A stretch of DNA of 30,252 bases from positions 1 to 30,252 of IMG/VR virus record IMGVR_UViG_3300020172_000826. One strand, given 5' to 3'. Numbering within the stretch: position 1 is the first letter of the stretch; every line of letters begins with the position of its first letter. Of the stretch, positions 7,712-15,031 are shown piece after piece. A program made the position numbers and the translations under genes. Under the pieces are notes generated by a model, which ran no database searches, was not told where the DNA came from, and saw only the letters and a list, made by a program, of their open reading frames with translations. Origin of the DNA: a virus.

Positions 7712-8162
7712 TGTTGGCTCCAAAGAATTCTTGTAGGCGTTTGTACAAGGCAAATGCTTTGGAGAGGGGCATCTTTTCAATGTCCAGCTCAAACAATTCA
7801 GCAGTCCGCACAGGCTGCTGTTCAACATCAACCGGGGCTGGCAGTTTAGCTTTTGTGGTAGGTAAAACGGGCAACAACTCATACTCCTGCCCAACAGCTG
7901 CCCAATGCGCAATAGGGCGGTTAATGCTGGTGCCGCGTGGCCCTTTTAAGCGAGTCAGCTCGTGCCTGGCAAGGGCAATCATCCCGCGTGAGTACATCGA
8001 GTTTATTGCCGAACTGACGTTGCCGTTCGGCACATGCAGCATGTTTGCCACACAGGTTGCGGAGCGGGGTATCTTTGAGTCGTGTAGTACTTGCCAAACA
8101 CGCTGTGTAAGGGGTGGGAGCTTAACACCGGCTTGCGCTAACGCTGACGAGATCTGATTCAT
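7704..8162 (-). CDS. HTH/winged-helix regulator-like protein, 152 aa
   Basis: This is the first gene after promoter cassette A, with AAGGA upstream of the ATG at 8162. Residues 18-70 look like a winged helix: LTQRVWQVLHDSK, then ATCVANMLHVPNGNVSSAIN as the helix-turn-helix and MYSRGMIALARHE as wing. The remainder is Pro/Glu-rich and ends in a short helix (ALYKRLQEFFGA). It may be a regulator of the small-gene operon or of late expression. DNA binding is inferred from the fold; the target is unknown. Confidence 0.75.
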   Translation of the reverse strand: MNQISSALAQAGVKLPPLTQRVWQVLHDSKIPRSATCVANMLHVPNGNVSSAINSMYSRGMIALARHELTRLKGPRGTSINRPIAHWAAVGQEYELLPVLPTTKAKLPAPVDVEQQPVRTAELFELDIEKMPLSKAFALYKRLQEFFGANND

Positions 8163-8175
8163 AGGTTTTCCTTAT

Positions 8176-8244
8176 AACATTGAGACGGCGAGGCTGCCGT
8201 GAGTGCATTGTACAACACTTTTTTGAGTGACATACAATTATTTT
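8176..8244 (-). promoter_or_regulatory. Promoter/5'-hairpin cassette A
   Basis: One of four related cassettes. On the minus strand the -10 is TACAAT (8207-8212) and the -35 is weak (TTGTAT, 19 bp away; degenerate compared with the other copies). The stem ACGGC/GCCGT lies at 8185-8200 with loop GAGGCT in plus-strand reading. The downstream start codon is 13 bp beyond the cassette. The stop codon of the polymerase gene lies inside the -35 part. Confidence 0.75.
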
Positions 8245-10019
8245 GTGACCCCCAGGTCATTAAGCATGGCATGGGCTTTTTTGATGTACCAACCATGGTC
8301 AATGTCATCAGGCAAAGAATCCGGCAGAATCATGAGCGGCTTAGCCCCATCGGTCATAGCAACCTTGTTGCCATTCTTCTTGTAGTGTATGGCTCCTAGC
8401 TCTTCTTTGGCATAGTACCAACGGACTGCTTTACCTAGGTACTCATTGTTCTTGACGGCTCCTCCGGTAACGGCTCTGACTGAGATGAACTTACGAATCT
8501 CTGTACACTCATGGATTGTGGTCTCTATCGGAATGTCAAGCTGTAAGTAATCCACAACGGCCTGCGTACAGATCTGAGTTGTTGGTGTTTTGGACAGGTT
8601 TTCATCGGCATAAACACCTTTGACTTTATAGCCACCATTGCGCTTAAATGCAATGTAGTTGTTGATGTCACGCGAGTAGACTGCAGAATAAGACGTCTCT
8701 TCAGTGCCAAAGCCTGTTGTTCTTTCCCATCTGGCAACAATGGTCTCCATGGCCGCTTGGTTGCGCTTGTGGTAATAGATGATGATGCCATCAGTATTAG
8801 CACTCACAACACTAATCCCTTGTTCTTCAAGGGCCTCAATAAGCATTAGCAAGCTTAGCTGCCCAGTCACTGTTGTTTGAATAAGTAGGTTTGGTCCATA
8901 GAGGGCTGACCACCGTGATCCAAATTTGCCAAAGCTTCCGTTGATCGTAACTTTAAGGGCCTCGTTGACAACCTTGTTGCCTTCTCTTTTTGCCTTGATC
9001 CTTTTCTCCACAAGGGACTTGTAGACAGTTAAAAAGTCAGGCCCGATGTGTTCAGGATAAAGCTTCTGGTTCAGAATGATGCTGGGATAGTAGCTAGTCA
9101 CATCACGGTCAACAATGATGTGGTCGTTGCCGGCTATATAGTGGACCTTTTTCTCGCAAGAATGAATCCCGCCAATGCCTAGTTGGTAGGTGCTAGACCC
9201 GACCTTGATCTTAAGTTTGCCAACCTCTAAGGGTTCAGCAACATCCCCTTTTTCATCGAGTGTAAATGGCTTGGTCTTAAAAATGTCTAAGGCACGGTCT
9301 AGCTCTGGGTGTTTAAACGCAACGAACAACGGAGGGACATAGTTGAATGAAAAGTCTTTAGGCAGACTAGGTCGATAAACTTTCTCTCCCCTGATTGCCT
9401 CAATTTGCTTCTTGATGACTGATTCAGCTATTTGTGCATCTGACTTTGAACGCAGCTCCAAGCGGTACTCTTTGCTCATCTGTTCACGCAGCTCAATCTG
9501 TTCACTGAGCCGGCCGTATAGGTCAACGGTTGTATCTAGGTCGTTGATGCAATAGCTACTTAGTAAGTCTCTTTCGTTTTGCTTGATTGTTGCATTTGGT
9601 TCTATTGGCAAGTCTTGCATGCGCTTACTGTGCAAGCGACCGCCATAAATCTTTAAACTTGCCTTGCCTGGAGCCACCTCAATCAAATCGATGTGATCGA
9701 TGTACATGCACTTGGGTAAGTTGTATTTTGATTCTGCATCCCAAGCTCTAAGGTCCTTGACGATGATGTCATCTGACAGAGCCTTCAGCGTTTGTGAATC
9801 AAAGCCAGCAATGGATCCTTTAAGCAGCAGCAAGTCATAGCGATTGCCATTGAACGTGATGATTGTGTACTTGGACAAAAGGCTTTTAAGTTGCTCAACG
9901 TCAAAGTCTTCCCAGTCTGAGCGTTCAAACGTTGCTATCTTGCCATTAGCAACAGACTTAATGGCAATCAAAAAGTAGTTGACATAGCACTCGATGTCAA
10001 GTACGGCTTTATTCCGCAT
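8238..10019 (-). CDS. Family B-like DNA polymerase with 3'-5' exonuclease, 593 aa
   Basis: The phage replicative polymerase candidate. ATG 10019 is chosen because GGAG lies six bases upstream; a longer frame to 10088 has no such support. Exonuclease motifs: VLDIE (D8, E10), FNGNRYD (N57, D62) and YCIND (Y156, D160). Polymerase motif A is DVTSYYP (D306), motif B is KVTINGSFG (K356-G364) and motif C is ANTDG (D410). The first Asp of the usual DTD is Asn here, while the second, metal-binding Asp is kept. At 593 residues it is short for the family, with little sequence outside the core. It overlaps the dCMP deaminase gene by 11 bp and is the last gene of the cassette-B operon. Confidence is high for a DNA polymerase and good for family B. 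Confidence 0.9.
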   Translation of the reverse strand: MRNKAVLDIECYVNYFLIAIKSVANGKIATFERSDWEDFDVEQLKSLLSKYTIITFNGNRYDLLLLKGSIAGFDSQTLKALSDDIIVKDLRAWDAESKYNLPKCMYIDHIDLIEVAPGKASLKIYGGRLHSKRMQDLPIEPNATIKQNERDLLSSYCINDLDTTVDLYGRLSEQIELREQMSKEYRLELRSKSDAQIAESVIKKQIEAIRGEKVYRPSLPKDFSFNYVPPLFVAFKHPELDRALDIFKTKPFTLDEKGDVAEPLEVGKLKIKVGSSTYQLGIGGIHSCEKKVHYIAGNDHIIVDRDVTSYYPSIILNQKLYPEHIGPDFLTVYKSLVEKRIKAKREGNKVVNEALKVTINGSFGKFGSRWSALYGPNLLIQTTVTGQLSLLMLIEALEEQGISVVSANTDGIIIYYHKRNQAAMETIVARWERTTGFGTEETSYSAVYSRDINNYIAFKRNGGYKVKGVYADENLSKTPTTQICTQAVVDYLQLDIPIETTIHECTEIRKFISVRAVTGGAVKNNEYLGKAVRWYYAKEELGAIHYKKNGNKVAMTDGAKPLMILPDSLPDDIDHGWYIKKAHAMLNDLGVTK

Positions 10020-10437
10020 ACTGACTCCACGCACGACCTGCCAAAACCCACAATTCTTTGCCACTGGATGGGTAGTCTTGATCGGCAACGATGCGCTTTA
10101 TGCTTGTGCATAGTGCAAGTTTTGTGCAGCTTACACATGGAGCAGTTGTGCAGTACAAAGTGTCGGCTTCATCGACTTGACGCAATCTTGCTATTGCGTT
10201 CTGTTCAGCGTGGGCTGACATACACGAGTCAAGTCCAGTGCCGCTAGGCAGTCCGGCTCCTGCACAAGGCACATCAATGCAATGTTGTGACCCTGGGAAA
10301 GACCCGTTGTAGCCGGAAGACAAGATGTATCCATTGCCCGTTATAACAGCTCCAACTTGCCTTCTGGAACAAGTTGCTCTTTTGGCAAATTCCCTAGCAA
10401 CTTGCATGTACGTCTGGTCTAGCGTTGGTCTGGTCAT
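10009..10437 (-). CDS. dCMP deaminase-like enzyme, 142 aa
   Basis: Catalyses dCMP to dUMP deamination in the cytosol, supplying the substrate for thymidylate synthase or dUMP hydroxymethylase. The zinc site is clear: HAEQNAI (H76, proton-shuttle E78) and PCVSC (C101, C104). The N-terminal part SRRQVGAVI and the Gly-rich loop with a further Cys (CIDVPCAGAG) are typical of phage dCMP deaminases. Length is usual. The start overlaps the preceding stop (ATGA). Next to a thymidylate-synthase-like gene, it points to a dUMP-based route to a modified pyrimidine. Confidence 0.93.
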   Translation of the reverse strand: MTRPTLDQTYMQVAREFAKRATCSRRQVGAVITGNGYILSSGYNGSFPGSQHCIDVPCAGAGLPSGTGLDSCMSAHAEQNAIARLRQVDEADTLYCTTAPCVSCTKLALCTSIKRIVADQDYPSSGKELWVLAGRAWSQYAE

Positions 10438-11552
10438 GATGGTTGCCGACCTTCTCTATGCTTGATGTGATTTATGTTAAATATTTTTGAGCGGTCTACG
10501 CTGTCATAGCCTCGAGGCTGGATGTATTGCTCACAGTACCGAATCAAGTCACAACCTGGGGCAGCATCTTCAACGTCCATTGGTCTAGAGTTGAACAAGT
10601 CACAGAACATTCTTGTGCCGGCATCATAAAAGCTTTGTTTGCCCATTTTGCTTATAGGCTTAAAGACCAGCTCAAGGGCTGCGGTTGCGTTTGCGCCATG
10701 ATAGCAGTTTGAATTCTCATCAACAAGTTCTGGAAAGTATTCAGCAATGTCCATGACCCACGCGGTCAATACAAACTTGAACCTTCTCCATCCGTGCAGT
10801 GTCTGCCAATCCAAACACCAGTCAACAGCGGATTGGATTTTTATCGGTTCGGATTGGTCAACTAACCAATTAAAAAAGTCTTGTGCAAGCTTAGGGGCTA
10901 TGTCAACCAGGTACTCACGGCCTCCTTGACTGTAACTAGAAGAAGGCTTGTTGAATGACGGAATTTGATTGCCCATTGAACTAAACATTGGGCCTTCAAA
11001 GTCTTTGATCAACCGCCTAATTGAGTCTGCTCCATCTGCATTCTTGCAGAGGTAAGGAACGGGCGAGTTGTACCAGCCGTGAGGTGGCAGCTTAGCATCG
11101 CCAATCATGGCAAAGCTCGCACCTGAGCCACAAATCCTGTGCACAAGAAAAATGTAGAACCATTCTGCATCATTGAACTTGTCAGCGTAACCTTCACACG
11201 CATAGCCATGTTTAATGTTCCATTTGTGTTTTGGATTGTCTTTGCCTAAAAACATTTCTTGCGGAACGTTTGAAAAGCCAGCAGCCCATCGGCTGACTGT
11301 GTCATAAATGTGGATGTTGTCTTGTAAAGGGCAGCCACTCTTAGTAGACTCAGGCAACAAGCCAACATTACGGTCTTGCAGCAACTTAGCTCTATGATGA
11401 TACGCAACGGCTTCTAGGAAGTAAATCGACGGCTCTAGGTTGTAGTCTGCGCAAAGATCCCATTCTTTGTTCAGTGCGTCACGATATGGATGCCTATCAA
11501 TTTCATGCAACTCCAATGAGTGCAATAGTTCAGGACTATGGTTTAGCATCAT
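10434..11552 (-). CDS. Unrecognised 372-aa protein, candidate DNA-base modification enzyme
   Basis: A mostly helical soluble protein with conserved-looking motifs: FLVHRICGSGASF (about residue 134), PPHGWYNSPVPYL (about 156) and DWCLDWQTLHGWRRFKF (about 244). No P-loop, PLP-lysine or metal motif is evident. The HRICGSGAS plus HGWYN pattern and the neighbours remind me of the helical glycosylase-fold enzymes of phage thymine hypermodification (amino acid:DNA transferases and alpha-glutamyl/putrescinyl-thymine pyrophosphorylases). That is a weak, memory-based resemblance, not a demonstrated homology. It is coupled by ATGA on both sides, to the PLP enzyme gene and to the dCMP deaminase gene. Coding status is very likely; function is tentative. 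Confidence 0.85.
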   Translation of the reverse strand: MMLNHSPELLHSLELHEIDRHPYRDALNKEWDLCADYNLEPSIYFLEAVAYHHRAKLLQDRNVGLLPESTKSGCPLQDNIHIYDTVSRWAAGFSNVPQEMFLGKDNPKHKWNIKHGYACEGYADKFNDAEWFYIFLVHRICGSGASFAMIGDAKLPPHGWYNSPVPYLCKNADGADSIRRLIKDFEGPMFSSMGNQIPSFNKPSSSYSQGGREYLVDIAPKLAQDFFNWLVDQSEPIKIQSAVDWCLDWQTLHGWRRFKFVLTAWVMDIAEYFPELVDENSNCYHGANATAALELVFKPISKMGKQSFYDAGTRMFCDLFNSRPMDVEDAAPGCDLIRYCEQYIQPRGYDSVDRSKIFNINHIKHREGRQPS

Positions 11553-12475
11553 GGTCCACGCTCCAAATCAGACATGTCACCCCATTCCCGCTGGCTTTTT
11601 AAAGGAATGTATTGGACTTGTTTATACTGAGCCACAACTTTGTCATCGGTGCCGACGTTTATGAAGATTGAATCATCAATGCCAAAATTTTCAAAGTCTT
11701 CCCAGCACTTAGCATCATAGTTTGCTGTTGACGGAAAAGGAGGTCGTTTGTTTAGCGGTACGTCTTTTAAAAATGGCTCAGATGCTGACCATAGAATTGC
11801 GTTGCCGATTTCCCCGTCATGCATATTGCGGGCAACAATTACTCCATGACACGCTGCTTTAGGCCAAGCTATTTGCAATGCACGAATGGCTGTTCCAGTA
11901 GACACTGACATCCAAATCTCGCTAGGATCTTTACCTAGTTGTTCAGTGATAAGTCCTGCAAGATTGATGATGCCTGCTGTCACCAATGGCGTTTTGCCTA
12001 GTCCAAAAGGCAAGTACTTTGCTCCATGCTTTTCAGCCCACTTTTTAGCGTAGCTGTTTAAGGTTGGCATTGCTGCAATTTTGATAAAACGCAAGTCAGA
12101 CCCGTAAGACAACAATGCTTTTTGATGCATTGAAGGTTCACCTGATGCTGGACAAAAGAACACGCAATGTTTGCCATAAAGTTTGGCAAGGGTTGCAATT
12201 GCATCCATAGCCATACCTACACGAGGTGCACAATAGACCAAGACGTCTTCTTTGCACTCGGCTATCAACTGCTCAGCACCATAGCCTTTCAAGCTGCTTG
12301 CACTGGCATCGCCTCTGAATACCCACTTTTTGCCGTGGACTTGGACTACTGGGGCTGACAACTTTGACTTAAAGTCATTGCGCATTGCAATGTAGTAGGA
12401 CCTTGCATCATGTCTGCCCCAGCCCGCCGGGATGTCCATGTTTGACTTGCTTGTTGTGCATGTAAAAATGCTCAT
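11549..12475 (-). CDS. PLP-dependent fold-type-II enzyme (tryptophan synthase beta/ACC deaminase-like), 308 aa
   Basis: ATG 12475 overlaps the preceding stop (ATGA), so a TTG four codons upstream is rejected. The layout fits fold-type-II PLP enzymes: an early Lys in SASSLKGYG (K63, candidate Schiff base), an alternating beta/alpha core (VLVYCAPRVGMAMDAIATLA, CVFFCPASGEPSMHQKALL) and a phosphate-binding-type loop SVSTGTAIRAL (190-200). At 308 residues it matches ACC-deaminase- or cysteine-synthase-like sizes. Such enzymes catalyse beta-replacement, elimination or deamination of amino acids. A PLP enzyme beside a pyrimidine hydroxymethylase candidate suggests amino-acid chemistry on a modified base; this is inference, and the Lys assignment needs a structure-based alignment. 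Confidence 0.82.
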   Translation of the reverse strand: MSIFTCTTSKSNMDIPAGWGRHDARSYYIAMRNDFKSKLSAPVVQVHGKKWVFRGDASASSLKGYGAEQLIAECKEDVLVYCAPRVGMAMDAIATLAKLYGKHCVFFCPASGEPSMHQKALLSYGSDLRFIKIAAMPTLNSYAKKWAEKHGAKYLPFGLGKTPLVTAGIINLAGLITEQLGKDPSEIWMSVSTGTAIRALQIAWPKAACHGVIVARNMHDGEIGNAILWSASEPFLKDVPLNKRPPFPSTANYDAKCWEDFENFGIDDSIFINVGTDDKVVAQYKQVQYIPLKSQREWGDMSDLERGP

Positions 12476-13428
12476 AGTTGACCCCAATCAAAACGACGGT
12501 AAAAGGGCGGTGCAATGTGCACCGATGAGTTAAGCTCCATAAAAATGTTGGCGTACTCTTCAGGGTCTACAGAGTACCAGCTGCTTGGCGGACTGATCAA
12601 GCATTGTTGGCTCATTTTGTCCATGAACAATTCAGTCCAACACTTCCTTTGATCTACAGTCCCGCTGAATGGTGTTCCTTTATAAAAACCTGTTTGAGGA
12701 ATCTTGCGCTTTTCCCATTCGATTGGTACAGGGGCGGCAATCTCAACTTGGACGTCATACTCATCCGCTAAAAAGTCGGCCACATCTGAGTAGTTGCTGC
12801 ATAAGTCAATGATGGCTTGTTTAGGGGCGCTCTGTCGACCGATATGATGTCGGATGTCTATTGATCCACAGACTAATGTTACGCGCCTTGGTTTGTGAAC
12901 CAAGCGGCCTATTTGCTCAACAAAATGGCCTTTTTGCAATGCCCCATGCAAAGTTAGTCCGTTGGTCCGGATTACACCAGATCCGCTATCTGCAAAGGCT
13001 GTTGAGTGACTGTCACCGATTGCAACTACGTCATTTTTAAGATCTTGCTGAGTCAGTGTGGTCGAGGCTTGAAGGCGTGCATCCAAGTTGGCCAAAAGGG
13101 CAGACGTCAGCCTAGTTGAGCATGTGGCTTGGCCTAAGCGTTTAGACAATTGATGAGCATAGTTTGGCATAGGCCAGTCTAGACTAACCAACTGGCCTTT
13201 GTAGTTTGCCAACTCTTCAAGCTTGTCAACTAAGCTTTCACTGACCCCTCCAAACAGATTGAGTACCCCGCCAAAATTGACGCCGTGCTCAATGTATAGG
13301 GTTGGGCAAGTTAGCTGGTCAGTTGGCTTTGCAACAGGCACACCAAGGCATTCTGCCCAGTGTATAGCCCAACCACGCACATGTGACTTAGGCCTTATTG
13401 GTATGTTTTGAAATGGGTTGTAAATCAT
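12472..13428 (-). CDS. SGNH/GDSL-like phage protein, 318 aa
   Basis: Residues 133-142 read DVVAIGDSHS, matching SGNH block I (GDSxS), and residues 184-195 read TLVCGSIDIRHH, resembling the later G-x-(N/D)-D block of phage and bacterial SGNH proteins. The C-terminal part has WYSVDPEEYANIF and VHIAPPFYRRFDW; a His here could be the catalytic one. The known family hydrolyses esters or moves acyl groups. The substrate is not evident. It sits between the hydroxymethylase-like and PLP genes with ATGA overlaps at both ends, so a part in nucleobase or nucleotide modification is more likely by context than a cell-wall role. Fold call is moderate; function is unknown. Confidence 0.75.
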   Translation of the reverse strand: MIYNPFQNIPIRPKSHVRGWAIHWAECLGVPVAKPTDQLTCPTLYIEHGVNFGGVLNLFGGVSESLVDKLEELANYKGQLVSLDWPMPNYAHQLSKRLGQATCSTRLTSALLANLDARLQASTTLTQQDLKNDVVAIGDSHSTAFADSGSGVIRTNGLTLHGALQKGHFVEQIGRLVHKPRRVTLVCGSIDIRHHIGRQSAPKQAIIDLCSNYSDVADFLADEYDVQVEIAAPVPIEWEKRKIPQTGFYKGTPFSGTVDQRKCWTELFMDKMSQQCLISPPSSWYSVDPEEYANIFMELNSSVHIAPPFYRRFDWGQL

Positions 13429-14162
13429 TTGACAAGCCCGATGTGTCGTGGATAAATGTGTAGAGAGCCTGCATTCCAGTGCATGTTGCCTTTGACTAAG
13501 TCAGGGTAAGTTTGTTGCAACCTGATCAAAGCAAAGTCATGGACTAAATTTTGCCAAAAGTAGTCCCCCTTGAAGCCATAGACTGCATCATTGGAACGCA
13601 TGTTGACAATGTGGTGCAACTGACCGGCACGAATGAGCAGCTGGGTACTGTATGTGCACATGAAGTCACGCATGCCGTCGATGACCGAGTCTTCGTGCAT
13701 TGAAGGTCGGATGTAGATGATCACGGCTTGTCGGCTTTCTTTGTTTGAGACAAGGGAGTCAATTGCTTTATGGAATTGATAGCCGTTCTCAGCGCTGAAG
13801 ACACACCATCCATAGTTTGAGTTGATCAGTCCTTTTGAACTTGCAACTTGTTGCCAGACTGCAGGCACAGGTGGTGCAATGTCATTGATGTTCAATGACT
13901 GACTCACGTACCAACGAAGCTCACGGGCATTCCATTCGGCATTCACCTCACCAAAAATGGATGGCTCATCGGCAATGAATGATGCATTGACAATCTCCAA
14001 CATTCCAGATTCGTCTGGCTTCATGGCCTTAAACTGGTCTCTGATTCTTTGGACTGCTGTAAGGTATGGTTTAACAGGTTTGAAAGGCTCAATCTGGTCA
14101 AACATTTTCTTTCCACGTTCGTAGAATTCTTTGTCTTTTCCGGTGTTGTTATCTTTACTCAT
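13425..14162 (-). CDS. Thymidylate synthase-like dUMP/dCMP hydroxymethylase candidate, 245 aa
   Basis: Recognisable ThyA-family core: the catalytic Cys in MCTYSTQ (C169, with Gln five positions later as in CHxxxQ), then MRSNDAVYGFKGDYFWQ (189-204), which aligns with RSxDxxLGxPFNIxxY, and SLHIYPRH near the C-terminus (family HxY). R143 in SRQAVI fits the phosphate-binding arginine. Two differences from true thymidylate synthase: the His after the catalytic Cys is Thr, and the Asn that reads the base (E. coli N177) is Asp200, as in dCMP hydroxymethylases. This favours 5-hydroxymethylation of a pyrimidine dNMP using methylene-tetrahydrofolate. Whether the substrate is dCMP (suggested by Asp200) or dUMP (suggested by the nearby dCMP deaminase) is open. 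Coupled by ATGA to both neighbours. Confidence 0.87.
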   Translation of the reverse strand: MSKDNNTGKDKEFYERGKKMFDQIEPFKPVKPYLTAVQRIRDQFKAMKPDESGMLEIVNASFIADEPSIFGEVNAEWNARELRWYVSQSLNINDIAPPVPAVWQQVASSKGLINSNYGWCVFSAENGYQFHKAIDSLVSNKESRQAVIIYIRPSMHEDSVIDGMRDFMCTYSTQLLIRAGQLHHIVNMRSNDAVYGFKGDYFWQNLVHDFALIRLQQTYPDLVKGNMHWNAGSLHIYPRHIGLVK

Positions 14163-14959
14163 TTTTGAACCCCTACAAAGCGGTCGTCTTTATCTTTGTT
14201 GTGAGTTGTGTGCTCCATCAAGATAAAGAGTTGGGTTCCAGCATGGGCAAGGTGAGGCAGCCCTGATTCTGGATCAATGTCTTCACCTTGCCAAAAAGCA
14301 AAAAGGTGCCTTAGTATTGACCCATAAGTACGTGACCAAGCAACAGTCTCGCCTTGACGGTATGAGTTGGCAAAGTACTTCTTGGCACCAAAGCCAAACA
14401 CATTGGCAACCTGCATCATTGGATCTATCGGCAGCAGGTCTACTCGCACCTTTGTTGAGTCAAACTTAGGTGCAAAGCCATCTACAATATTGCCATCTGA
14501 ACTAGGTGCTATGGTCCCATCTGAACTAGGTGCAATCTTGATATTGCTGAGCAAGTTTTCAAGTTTGTGAGTTGCAGGAACTCGGTCAATGATTTGTTTG
14601 AGCTCTTCTTCAGGGCCAACCCAACCTTTAGGTTTGACTAGGTCACGCTTGAAGCCACCCCGCTTCTCACCATTTTGGCCAACCTCTTTGGCCATGTTTG
14701 CTTTCATGACTTTCTCAAAGCCTTCAAGCAATGGCAGTCCTTGTCGGTCAAGTGTACCGACAGCAAATACGATCAGATCGAGAAGGGCATCATACTCGTC
14801 GACCAATGTTGTTGCTGCGTTGTACTCATCAAGTTCCTCTTGCAAGGCTTTGACTCGGAATGCTTTTTCATGAGGTTCAAGATGCCAAGGTAGACCGGCA
14901 CTGGTCAAACCAAATTTCTGATGCATGGCCTTGACAAGGCCCATAATCCTGCTTTCCAT
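14159..14959 (-). CDS. MazG-like/dATP-dGTP diphosphohydrolase-type fusion, 266 aa
   Basis: Two nucleotide-hydrolysis modules in one chain. Residues 1-105 are MazG-like, with the helical acidic pattern LQEELDEYN...DEYDALLDLIVF that binds metal in this family. Residues 163-260 match the dATP/dGTP diphosphohydrolase N-terminal-type domain of phages (KFDSTKVRVDLLP, FGAKKYFANSYRQG, ILRHLFAFWQGEDIDPESG, LPHLAHAGTQLFIL). The linker holds two copies of IAPSSDG. A strong AAGGAG precedes ATG 14959. Such enzymes hydrolyse (d)NTPs and reshape the nucleotide pool, which would fit making DNA with a replaced base. The stop overlaps the hydroxymethylase start (ATGA). Confidence 0.87.
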   Translation of the reverse strand: MESRIMGLVKAMHQKFGLTSAGLPWHLEPHEKAFRVKALQEELDEYNAATTLVDEYDALLDLIVFAVGTLDRQGLPLLEGFEKVMKANMAKEVGQNGEKRGGFKRDLVKPKGWVGPEEELKQIIDRVPATHKLENLLSNIKIAPSSDGTIAPSSDGNIVDGFAPKFDSTKVRVDLLPIDPMMQVANVFGFGAKKYFANSYRQGETVAWSRTYGSILRHLFAFWQGEDIDPESGLPHLAHAGTQLFILMEHTTHNKDKDDRFVGVQK

Positions 14960-15031
14960 AACTAACTCCTTCGTATTGATTGAACGGGCTTTTCACCCGA
15001 TCGACGCATTGACCTGCGCTAAGGTTTGTCT

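Noticed and set aside
10020-10088. N-terminal extension of the DNA polymerase
   Set aside because: It runs inside the dCMP deaminase gene; ATG 10019 has GGAG at a good distance and leaves only a short overlap.
14960-15031. Short GC stem with a GAAAA loop (CGGG/CCCG) between the SSB gene and the MazG-fusion gene
   Set aside because: The stem is only 4-5 bp and is not followed by a T-run on the minus strand, so a terminator is not supported.
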